Of a DNA stretch of 5,530 nucleotides, positions 1-5,530 are shown in pieces (position 1 is the stretch's first letter; the number at the start of each line of letters is the position of its first letter). The notes below the pieces were generated by a model, which saw only the letters and a list, made by a program, of their open reading frames with translations, did no database searches and was not told the origin of the DNA. The DNA lies in NCBI GenBank assembly GCA_958451705.1, contig CAUDRD010000123.1, positions 1-5,530 of the forward strand, in the 5' to 3' direction. The position numbers and the translations under genes were made by a program. This DNA is from an uncultured Oscillospiraceae bacterium. Lineage in GTDB: Bacteria > Bacillota > Clostridia > Oscillospirales > Acutalibacteraceae.

Positions 1-1
1 C

Positions 2-1414
2 TCCATGCTAATTTTCGGATTATCTTGTATTATTTTTGATTGGTCTAAACTTTTCAGTCAAACAAGTACCTTTATCACTTATCTTAACGGACTTGAAGGT
101 CTAAGCGCTACGGCTTGCTTTAAGGTATTCGGTACGCATTTTCTATACACTGGCTGGGTTGGTGCACGAAACATCTTTTGGCGTAAAAAGCTTATACCTA
201 AATATGGAAGATATAAATATTCACTTTATTGTGATTATCTTCCTAAGTGCATTATGGTTGTCTTAATAGGATGGCTTCCTATTTATAATGTTACCGATGT
301 TGCCACGAGAGTTTGGATGGCAAACCTTCTATTTGCTTGCTATAACGTTTTCGGTTTTGCAAATAACCTTGAAGTTTGCACACGCAGTATCAGTCCCAAC
401 CTTCGCGAACGTATTCTTGTCAGAAGCTATCCGATAAAAATATCTCATGTTTTCAATTCATTGCTTGGAATTATTCTTCCCGCAATTATTGGTATGCTCC
501 GTTACGATTGGGCAGATATAAATGTTTACAGATATGTTATTCCAATTACTTTTATAACTGCGGCAACCTTAACCATGCTGTTTGCGGGTAAAATTAAAGA
601 GAGAATACCGCAGCCGCCCCTTGAGAAAAAAGTTCAGATAAAGTTCTGGGATGGTATGTTCGGCGTTCTTCACAACAAATATTTATGGATTAATAATATT
701 GTTGGCCTTTTAGATTCACTGGGCAACGGTATGCTTGTGTTTACTACGGTAATTTATCTTTACACCTTCCGTTTAAGCGGTCTTTTATACGGTCTTATAG
801 TGGGACTTATTTCTTTTGCGGGAACACCACCGGATCTGCTTTCCCCCTATTTCCTGAGGAGATTTTCATATAAACAGATTATGATTTTCTATCAGCTTAC
901 CCGTGCGGTCGGATATACAGTTATAATTGCAGCCATCATTTTATGCGGCGATAATTTGATTCTCTGTGGTTCGATTTGCTGTGCAGTCTTGTTCTTTATG
1001 GAAATGACAAAGACCGTACCTACAACAGCAAGTCATGATATGAATATCCGTATCGGAGACTATCAGATGTATTTGTCAGGTGAGCGTCTTGAAAACTTTG
1101 CCAGCGTTTTCGGATGGTTTACAGGACCGATTACCTCTTTTGTCGGACTGATTATCCCCATATTGCTTCTTACCTTTGGTTTTAACAGTAACTGGGATGT
1201 GCTCTTTGTCGATGCTTCGAGGGTGAAAATTATCGCAATCCCCATGGCCATAGATATTTTAGGATATCTGCTTATGACTATTCCTTATTTCTTCTGGGAC
1301 TATGACAGCGAAAAGCAAAATAAGGTTATGGCAGTTTTAAAACGCCGTGCTGAAGTTACCGAAAAGCAGGCTGAAGAAGAAGGCACATCGGTCGCAGGAA
1401 GCTATTTGGGATAA
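2..1414 (+). CDS. MFS transporter, GPH/MFS_2 (sugar:cation symporter-like) family, probably missing its N-terminus
   Basis: Integral membrane transporter of the major facilitator superfamily, most like glycoside-pentoside-hexuronide:cation symporters; substrate unknown. Residue numbers count from the first ATG at position 5. Hydrophobic segments fit about 12 helices (roughly 2-28, 36-54, 81-97, 104-120, 148-166, 177-195, 230-254, 259-275, 294-313, 318-334, 374-393, 409-430). Seen in sequence: the basic loop between helices 2 and 3 (RKK 60-62, then KYGRYK at 66-71), the family-like loop DYQMYLSGERLENF at 352-365, which resembles the D-Y-x-E-x-x-T-G-x-R-x-E-G motif of MFS_2 proteins, and a charged tail (YDSEKQNKVMAVLKRRAE) typical of these symporters. 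The frame is open to the left edge, only four bases precede the ATG so no ribosome site can be judged, and helix 1 looks short, so the true start probably lies upstream. The stop is 16 bases before the LRR gene start, suggesting one transcript. Family call is fairly secure; substrate is not. Confidence 0.85.
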   Translation, partial: SMLIFGLSCIIFDWSKLFSQTSTFITYLNGLEGLSATACFKVFGTHFLYTGWVGARNIFWRKKLIPKYGRYKYSLYCDYLPKCIMVVLIGWLPIYNVTDVATRVWMANLLFACYNVFGFANNLEVCTRSISPNLRERILVRSYPIKISHVFNSLLGIILPAIIGMLRYDWADINVYRYVIPITFITAATLTMLFAGKIKERIPQPPLEKKVQIKFWDGMFGVLHNKYLWINNIVGLLDSLGNGMLVFTTVIYLYTFRLSGLLYGLIVGLISFAGTPPDLLSPYFLRRFSYKQIMIFYQLTRAVGYTVIIAAIILCGDNLILCGSICCAVLFFMEMTKTVPTTASHDMNIRIGDYQMYLSGERLENFASVFGWFTGPITSFVGLIIPILLLTFGFNSNWDVLFVDASRVKIIAIPMAIDILGYLLMTIPYFFWDYDSEKQNKVMAVLKRRAEVTEKQAEEEGTSVAGSYLG

Positions 1415-1417
1415 CGG

Positions 1418-1425
1418 GGTGGTGA
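1418..1425 (+). promoter_or_regulatory. Shine-Dalgarno site setting the GTG start of the LRR gene
   Basis: GGTGGTGA differs from the ideal GGAGGTGA at one base and ends five bases before GTG 1431. It lies just after the transporter stop codon (1412-1414), so terminating ribosomes could reinitiate. It also covers the in-frame GTG at 1422, which makes that codon an unlikely start, and it argues against the upstream in-frame ATG at 1347 inside the transporter gene. Confidence 0.7.
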
Positions 1426-1430
1426 ATACA

Positions 1431-2654
1431 GTGAAAAAGAAGAAAAAAGCAAAATATGTGCCGGAAGAACCGGTCGTTTTGGATATTAAAGATGATGAAA
1501 TATGGACATATCAGGTAGAGGGCCTTGCACCTCCTCACATAAGAAAGCCATATAAACACTATACTTTGAAAAAAATAATATTCACTCTTGTAATCATTGT
1601 TGCCGTATCAATTTCCTGTTATTTCAGCGTGCGCACTGTACAGAAGGAAACGTTTGAATACAAGGATAATACAAGCGGAACCTATGAGCTTACAAAGTTC
1701 AGCAATACCGGTTACATCACTGAGCTGGATATAGATAAGGTAATGTCGGTTGTTTTAGATGAAAACAATCATGACCCGGAAACTAATTTCAAATTTGTGA
1801 GAGATGAAGATAAAACCGTAACCTCAATAAAGGAATATGCATTTAACTGTGACGAAAAGCTTAAGGTAATCAACATCGGAGCCAATGTGACAGATATTGA
1901 GAGTAAGGCTTTTTATTCCTGCTGGGCACTGGAATGTATTTATGTAGATGACAACAACCCAAATTATTGCGATATAGACGGCGTATTGTATAACAAAGAT
2001 AAAACGGAGCTTATTTGTTATCCGATAAATCATGACGAATACCTTTGCGAGAAATACGGTTTCACTCAGTATGATAAGGATGGAAATTGGTCTGAATTGA
2101 CTCAGGAAGATCCCAAATTTGAGCAGTATGTAAATGATGCTTTGACTTATGTTGTGCCATCCACCGTTACCGAAATTGATGAACTTGCCTTTAATTACGC
2201 TTATCTTGCCGATGTATATCTGCCCGAGGGAGTTAAGAGGATTGAAACCCTTGCATTTTTCAAATCTACCAGACTTGAAAATGTGTATACATACATATCG
2301 GATGATGTGTATGAGGACACCCATTTTACATCCCAGGATGTCCTTGGTGAAGTTTATCTTTCTCTTCCTGAAGGTTTGGAATACATAGGCTCAGATGCCT
2401 TCAGCTACAATCAGACGATGTCGTATATTTATATTCCATCATCTGTGACCTATATAGGACATCATGCTTTTTGGGATACCGTTTATAAAGATAACGGTGA
2501 GCTGCGAGGCATAACAGCTATTGAAGTTGCCGCTGATGAGGAGACGTTTAAAAACAAAGTGGAGTTAGGCGATCAGTGGTGTCCTGAGTACGACTATCTT
2601 TTGTTTAAAAAGAAGGTAGACATAAACTATTCCGCTCAAAGGGCAGAGCTTTAA
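1431..2654 (+). CDS. Membrane-anchored BspA-type leucine-rich repeat protein
   Basis: A 407-residue protein with a lysine-rich N-terminus (KKKKK at 2-6), a soluble cytoplasmic segment to about 45, one membrane helix at about 49-67, and an external domain of about 340 residues. The positive charge before the helix predicts N-in/C-out orientation. The ectodomain carries LRR_5/BspA-type units with a V-x-x-I-x-x-x-A-F core: VTSIKEYAF (130), VTDIESKAF (153), VTEIDELAF (246), VKRIETLAF (268), LEYIGSDAF (316) and VTYIGHHAF (339). Neighbouring units are 22-23 residues apart, the usual period. The motif DGVLYNKDKTELICYP (183-198) is typical of BspA-like proteins. An acidic, aromatic stretch at about 200-240 and another at 286-308 interrupt the repeats. 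Such domains bind proteins or surfaces; the ligand here is unknown. There is no signal-peptidase site, lipobox or LPXTG motif. GTG 1431 is chosen for its Shine-Dalgarno site; ATG 1347 would add 28 residues overlapping the transporter gene. Co-transcription with the transporter is likely. Confidence 0.87.
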   Translation: MKKKKKAKYVPEEPVVLDIKDDEIWTYQVEGLAPPHIRKPYKHYTLKKIIFTLVIIVAVSISCYFSVRTVQKETFEYKDNTSGTYELTKFSNTGYITELDIDKVMSVVLDENNHDPETNFKFVRDEDKTVTSIKEYAFNCDEKLKVINIGANVTDIESKAFYSCWALECIYVDDNNPNYCDIDGVLYNKDKTELICYPINHDEYLCEKYGFTQYDKDGNWSELTQEDPKFEQYVNDALTYVVPSTVTEIDELAFNYAYLADVYLPEGVKRIETLAFFKSTRLENVYTYISDDVYEDTHFTSQDVLGEVYLSLPEGLEYIGSDAFSYNQTMSYIYIPSSVTYIGHHAFWDTVYKDNGELRGITAIEVAADEETFKNKVELGDQWCPEYDYLLFKKKVDINYSAQRAEL

Positions 2655-2810
2655 TTAAGGGCATTTGTATGTACGATTATTGATTGCATTTATAGATGGT
2701 TTTTGATTTTGGTTTGTTTACACAACAAAAATCCACTAGAGAGCAATTAAATTACAGTATCGTTGTTGTAAAAGCTTTCTCGTAAATACTAAAGTTTAAA
2801 ATTAAAACAG

Positions 2811-2859
2811 AAAAAATTTATGGAGCAGCTAACGTTTTCAGTTAGCTGCTCCATATTTT
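2811..2859. terminator. Bidirectional rho-independent terminator between convergent genes
   Basis: The arms TATGGAGCAGCTAAC (2819-2833) and GTTAGCTGCTCCATA (2841-2855) are perfect reverse complements, giving a 15-bp stem with a 7-base loop. On the minus strand the stem is followed by AATTTTTT (from the A tract at 2811-2816), a strong U run. On the plus strand it is followed by TTTT (2856-2859). The minus-strand stop at 2872 is 16 bases from the stem, so it primarily ends the flavoprotein transcript. It is also the only candidate I see for the transporter/LRR transcript, about 165 bases after the LRR stop. The stretch 2655-2810 otherwise holds no gene or clear signal. Confidence 0.9.
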
Positions 2860-2871
2860 GGCTTTAAGAAG

Positions 2872-4956
2872 TTATTTAAGTTTTCTTGCGGCGTCAAAGG
2901 CCTCTCTTGTAGCGGAGGCTATTCTGCCGGGCTTATTTGCGTCACCTACTACAAATACATTGTCGAAATTATTCTTAATATCCTCAACAATCTCATTGCA
3001 ACTTCTTACTCCTACTGAAAGTACCACAAGGTCCACAGGGAAGCTGGTTTTAATACCGTCAGTTACATCTTCAAGCTCTATTGTCTTATCGGTTACCTTA
3101 ACAAGCTTTTGGCTTGTGACAATCTGTACGCCTTTTTCCTGAAGCTTTGGAAGAATGTTATCTGTGTGCTGATGGTAGGTTCCCGGAGCTACGGTATTAG
3201 CCATTTCAACTACAATTACTTCATTGCCGTTTTCCGCAAGCATATCGGAGGTTTCAAGTCCTGTCATGCCGGAGCCGATAACGGCGATTTTTTTGTTTTC
3301 CGGTTTAATGGTGCCGTTTAATATTTCCGTTACGGTGCATACGTTTTCGCCGTCTGCTCCTTCAATTTTGGGAACTATCGCTTTGGCTCCCGTTGCTACA
3401 AATACAGCATATGGGTTTATCTCTTTAAGCTTTTCTACCGTTGCCGGAGTTTCAAGAAGTATTTTTGCTCCGTATTTTCTTGCAGCGGTTTCCAAATCTT
3501 CGTAGCACCAGCTGATTTTTTCCTTGTGGGGAGGCTTGTTGGCAAGCTGAAGCTGTCCGCCGATAAATTTTTCCTTTTCAAATACAACAGGTTTAAAGCC
3601 TCTTCTGCCAAGAGTTTCCGCCGCCATAAGTCCTGCCGGACCTGCTCCTATAATGGCCACTGTGCGTCCTGCACCGTCCTTTGGCGGGTCTTTGGGTATT
3701 CCCACCTCACGGGCTGTTCTGGGGTTTACGGCGCATTGACCGGGCATACCGTAGAATGCATTTGTAAGCATACTTTCAAAGCACCAGAGGCAGCAAATAC
3801 ATCTTTTAATCTCTTTGGTTCTGCCTTCTTTAGCTTTGTTTGCCCAGTCAGGGTCAGCTAAAAGGGGACGGCCAAGGCTTACAAAGTCCTGAGTGCCTTC
3901 TTCTATCTGCTGCTCCGCCTGTTCCGGGCTGCGTATAAGGTTTGCTGCTAAAACAGGAATACTTACGCTTTCTTTAACTGCCTTTGCAAGGTATTTTCGC
4001 CATCCTACTTCATACTCAACAGGCTCAAGCCAGTAGTTCATGGCTTCGTAAGAGGCACAGGAGATATCGAGAGCGTCAACGCCTAATTTCTCAAGCTCTT
4101 TTGCAATTTTAATTCCCTCGGGAAGAGTTATTCCCTCATCGGGATCACCTAATTTACTATAAAATTCCTCAACGGAAAGGCGAACAATAATCGGAAAATC
4201 AGGTCCGCACTTTTCTCTGATATCAGCAATGATTTCTGAAACGAAGCGCATACGGTTTTCAAAAGAACCGCCGTACTCATCGGTTCTCTTGTTTGTGTGT
4301 GGGCTTAAAAACTGCTGAATAAGGTAGCCGTGAGCACCGTGGAGCTCAACTCCGTCGCCGCCGGCAAGCTTAACTCTTTTTGCAGCGTCACCGAATTCAG
4401 AAATGATTTTTTTAATTTCCGAAACACGAAGAGCGCGGGTCTTTTGCTTCTGATGTCTGCAGGGAATAGCGGAAGGAGCAACTACAGGTAGAAGAAGCCC
4501 TGTTTTTTCGAGCTGTTTATTGTATTTTGCAACGGAAAAAAATATGTCCCAATATCCGCTCCAGCGGCTGCCGATAGCCTGGCTGATATTCCATGTGCCT
4601 ATGAGAAGAGAATAGCTCTGTCGGCCCGGATGATGAAGCTGGCAGAAAATTTTTGTACCGTGGCGGTGTATTCTTGAAACCATTTTTGCAAAAGGCTCAA
4701 TGTGTTTGTCACGGGACATTCCGAGCTGACGGGGAGCCAAAAGGCCTGTGCTGTCGTCAACACGGGTGGCCTCGGTAATTATAAGTCCAACTCCGCCCTT
4801 TGCACGTTCCTCATAATAGTCAATCATCTGTTCGTTTGGAGTTCCGTCAATTGCGCCGACGTCCATAACCATAGGGGACATGACAACTCTGTTTTTGATT
4901 GTTACGTTGCCAATTTTTCCCTCAGAAAAAAGTTTACTGTATTCCAAAAAATTCAT
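2872..4956 (-). CDS. Old Yellow Enzyme-type NADH:flavin oxidoreductase with 4Fe-4S cluster and FAD/NAD domains (2-enoate reductase/BaiCD/FadH-like)
   Basis: A 694-residue cytoplasmic redox enzyme with the architecture of 2,4-dienoyl-CoA reductase, 2-enoate reductase and bile-acid enzymes BaiCD/BaiH. These pass hydride from NAD(P)H through FAD and a 4Fe-4S cluster to FMN and then to an unsaturated substrate; the substrate here cannot be told. Residues 1-375 form the TIM barrel: the IGNVTIKNRVVMSPM start, QLHHPGRQ (106-113), HGAHGYLIQQFLSP (206-219) with probable catalytic Tyr211, the N-x-R-x-D-x-Y-G-G motif (222-230), and the LGRPLLADPD end (361-370). Cluster cysteines are probably C386, C389, C392 and C408, with an extra C388. 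A first dinucleotide fold (GAGPAG, 437-442) should bind FAD, with VGD (670-672) near the end; a second (GSGMTG, 561-566) should bind NAD(P)H. Glu584 at the end of the second strand suggests NADH. An aromatic insert follows GRQ at about 114-156, making the protein somewhat longer than usual. GGAAAGGG sits directly before the ATG. The gene appears monocistronic. Confidence 0.93.
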   Translation of the reverse strand: MNFLEYSKLFSEGKIGNVTIKNRVVMSPMVMDVGAIDGTPNEQMIDYYEERAKGGVGLIITEATRVDDSTGLLAPRQLGMSRDKHIEPFAKMVSRIHRHGTKIFCQLHHPGRQSYSLLIGTWNISQAIGSRWSGYWDIFFSVAKYNKQLEKTGLLLPVVAPSAIPCRHQKQKTRALRVSEIKKIISEFGDAAKRVKLAGGDGVELHGAHGYLIQQFLSPHTNKRTDEYGGSFENRMRFVSEIIADIREKCGPDFPIIVRLSVEEFYSKLGDPDEGITLPEGIKIAKELEKLGVDALDISCASYEAMNYWLEPVEYEVGWRKYLAKAVKESVSIPVLAANLIRSPEQAEQQIEEGTQDFVSLGRPLLADPDWANKAKEGRTKEIKRCICCLWCFESMLTNAFYGMPGQCAVNPRTAREVGIPKDPPKDGAGRTVAIIGAGPAGLMAAETLGRRGFKPVVFEKEKFIGGQLQLANKPPHKEKISWCYEDLETAARKYGAKILLETPATVEKLKEINPYAVFVATGAKAIVPKIEGADGENVCTVTEILNGTIKPENKKIAVIGSGMTGLETSDMLAENGNEVIVVEMANTVAPGTYHQHTDNILPKLQEKGVQIVTSQKLVKVTDKTIELEDVTDGIKTSFPVDLVVLSVGVRSCNEIVEDIKNNFDNVFVVGDANKPGRIASATREAFDAARKLK

Positions 4957-5007
4957 CCCTTTCCAATGATAAATTTATCAGTAATATTGCTAAAACCAAT
5001 CAAATGA

Positions 5008-5036
5008 ATTGTACAACTTTTTGGAGCTTCTGTCAA
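5008..5036 (-). promoter_or_regulatory. Sigma-A-type promoter of the flavoprotein gene
   Basis: Read on the minus strand: TTGACA (5031-5036, perfect -35), a 17-base spacer, then TACAAT (5008-5013, five of six matches to TATAAT). Transcription would start near 5001, giving a leader of about 45 bases before ATG 4956. The AT-rich tract to the right (5037-5090, including the short direct repeat AAATAG-AAATAG-AAATAA at 5052-5069) lies upstream of the -35 box and could act as an UP element. The 8-base palindrome TTGTACAA (5009-5016) overlaps the -10 box. Confidence 0.8.
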
Positions 5037-5122
5037 TTTGATTATTATTCCAAATAGAAATAGAAATAATCCTACAAAAAATAAATAATACAAAACTGTA
5101 TATTTATGGTAATAATTGCACA

Positions 5123-5140
5123 ATACTTAGACATAAGTAT
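5123..5140. repeat. Perfect 7-bp inverted repeat, possible operator
   Basis: ATACTTA (5123-5129), spacer GACA, TAAGTAT (5134-5140): a perfect 18-base dyad placed four bases before the GGGAGGG ribosome site of the next gene. The arms are AT-only apart from one C/G pair, so as an RNA hairpin it would be weak. Its size and place fit a repressor operator better, but no regulator gene is visible in the window. The dyad lies between TTGCAC (5116-5121) and overlaps TATAAA (5138-5143); a promoter made of these would start transcription inside the ribosome site, so I do not call it. Confidence 0.4.
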
Positions 5141-5144
5141 AAAC

Positions 5145-5151
5145 GGGAGGG
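5145..5151 (+). promoter_or_regulatory. Shine-Dalgarno site supporting a TTG start
   Basis: GGGAGGG ends nine bases before TTG 5161. It is the strongest ribosome site in this intergenic region. No ATG or GTG occurs in the frame until the ATG near the end of the gene, so the TTG is the best-supported start. Confidence 0.7.
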
Positions 5152-5160
5152 ACAACGATA

Positions 5161-5454
5161 TTGGAAAAGAAAATACGACTTCTCAGCACTGAAAAACTGA
5201 GGGCAAAGGAAATTGAAACACCTGAGCAGAAGCTTTTAAATGAAATAAGAGAAGTATGCAGAAAAATTGAAACCGCATACGAAAATTTCGGCTATGAGCA
5301 GGATGACGATCTCTTGGAATCTACAATTTACGAAATCGAAGCTCTCAAGGCACGGTACAGATATTTGCTGCGGCTTGCAAAAAGTCAAAATGTAACAAGC
5401 GAGGCAAATATAGAAAAATGCAAAAACGAATGGGTGATTGATAAAATGGGGTAG
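5161..5454 (+). CDS. Small DUF2508/YaaL-like protein
   Basis: A 97-residue, highly charged, soluble and probably all-helical protein starting at TTG behind GGGAGGG. The core LLNEIREVCRKIETAYENF (25-43) followed by DDDLLESTIYEIEALKARY (48-66) and RYLLRLAK (67-74) resembles the DUF2508 family (Bacillus subtilis YaaL): a helix with conserved L/I and A positions, an acidic D-x-x-L-x-x-x-I-Y turn, then a helix ending Y-x-Y-L-L-x-x-A-K. The family has no known biochemical role. In Bacillus, yaaL lies between recR and bofA. The members I know of are usually somewhat shorter; the extra length here is mainly in the charged N-terminus (about 20 residues) and in the tail after residue 74. The assignment is by eye from remembered family features. 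It is divergent from the flavoprotein gene across 204 bases, and I could not find a convincing promoter of its own. Confidence 0.7.
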   Translation: MEKKIRLLSTEKLRAKEIETPEQKLLNEIREVCRKIETAYENFGYEQDDDLLESTIYEIEALKARYRYLLRLAKSQNVTSEANIEKCKNEWVIDKMG

Positions 5455-5530
5455 GACTTACTGTAATTGTATGTGCTGCGGCGGTTATATCGACTTTGGC
5501 AGTAATCGCCGCCGCAGTAAAAGGCGGACA
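5448..5530 (+). CDS. Start of a hydrophobic reading frame, possibly a BofA-like membrane protein (partial, start uncertain)
   Basis: In the frame beginning GGG GTA GGA at 5448 the sequence stays open to the window edge and encodes a membrane-helix-like stretch (GLTVIVCAAAVISTLAVI, then AAAVKGG). A hydrophobic helix followed by a V-K-x-G turn, right after a DUF2508 gene, is what a BofA-like sigma-K-processing regulator would look like, but too little is visible to be sure. There is no ATG or GTG in this frame. Choices are ATT 5466, nine bases after the purine-rich GGGGTAGGA (5448-5456); TTG 5496, which would remove half the helix; or entry from the upstream frame. The competing frame with ATG 5471 begins MCCGGYIDF and is not membrane-like. 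Listed as a tentative partial gene. Confidence 0.3.

Noticed and set aside
1347..1430. Upstream in-frame ATG for the LRR gene, extending it by 28 residues
   Set aside because: It lies inside the transporter gene, no good ribosome site was found there, and the added residues look like out-of-frame translation. GTG 1431 has a near-perfect Shine-Dalgarno site.
1824..2324. A 166-codon minus-strand open frame opposite the LRR gene
   Set aside because: It lies wholly opposite a gene with clear repeat motifs, its translation shows no domain, and no ribosome site supports it.
2705..2735. Weak hairpin (GATTTT...AAAATC) after the LRR stop as a terminator
   Set aside because: The stem is AT-rich with a mismatch and no T run follows. 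The hairpin at 2819-2855 is far stronger.
3224..3505. Plus-strand open frames opposite the flavoprotein gene (also 2858-3142, 3526-3861, 4702-5007)
   Set aside because: They are reverse shadows of a strongly supported 694-residue enzyme and show no family features.
2872..4956. Naming the flavoprotein baiCD, baiH or fadH
   Set aside because: The architecture is shared by many enzymes, no bile-acid or fatty-acid genes are adjacent, and the cluster spacing and insert differ from FadH.
5052..5069. Short AAATAG direct repeats as iterons or a CRISPR-like array
   Set aside because: Only three tiny adjacent copies in AT-rich DNA, with no spacers or associated genes; most likely simple-sequence or UP-element DNA.
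5116..5143. TTGCAC - 16 bases - TATAAA as promoter of the DUF2508 gene
   Set aside because: Transcription would begin at about 5150, inside the GGGAGGG ribosome site, so the message would lose it.

Overview
The window looks like chromosomal DNA from a low-to-moderate GC, anaerobic Firmicute, probably a gut clostridium of the Oscillospiraceae/Lachnospiraceae type. This is an inference from four things: moderately AT-rich sequence, GTG and TTG starts behind strong purine-rich Shine-Dalgarno sites, a BspA-type leucine-rich-repeat surface protein, and a large BaiCD/2-enoate-reductase-like flavoprotein of a kind common in clostridia. No rRNA, tRNA, CRISPR array, insertion sequence or phage gene is visible.

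Layout. (1) Positions 2-2654, plus strand: a two-gene unit. A sodium/sugar-symporter-like MFS transporter (GPH/MFS_2 family), whose N-terminus is probably cut by the window edge, is followed 16 bases later by a membrane-anchored BspA-type LRR protein that starts at GTG 1431. (2) Positions 2655-2871: convergent intergenic region. It ends in a 15-bp perfect hairpin with an A tract on one side and a T tract on the other, which should terminate transcription from both directions. (3) Positions 2872-4956, minus strand: one long gene for an Old-Yellow-Enzyme-type oxidoreductase (TIM barrel with FMN, a 4Fe-4S cysteine cluster, then FAD and NAD(P) Rossmann domains). Its near-consensus promoter lies at 5008-5036. 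(4) Positions 4957-5160: AT-rich divergent intergenic region with that promoter and, nearer the plus-strand gene, a perfect 7-bp inverted repeat. (5) Positions 5161-5454, plus strand: a small YaaL/DUF2508-like protein with a TTG start. It is followed directly by the beginning of a hydrophobic reading frame that could be a BofA-like membrane protein, but this frame has no ordinary start codon.

How the parts may work together. The transporter and LRR protein are probably co-transcribed and translationally coupled, which suggests a joint role at the cell envelope. The flavoprotein is a stand-alone, independently promoted and terminated gene, probably reducing an activated carbon-carbon double bond or a related substrate. 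The DUF2508 gene and the frame after it resemble the yaaL-bofA neighbourhood of spore formers. I see no convincing new defence or mobile system. The points most worth a second look are the coupled transporter/LRR pair, the unusual iron-sulfur cysteine spacing and aromatic insert in the flavoprotein, and the GGG-TAG junction after the DUF2508 gene.
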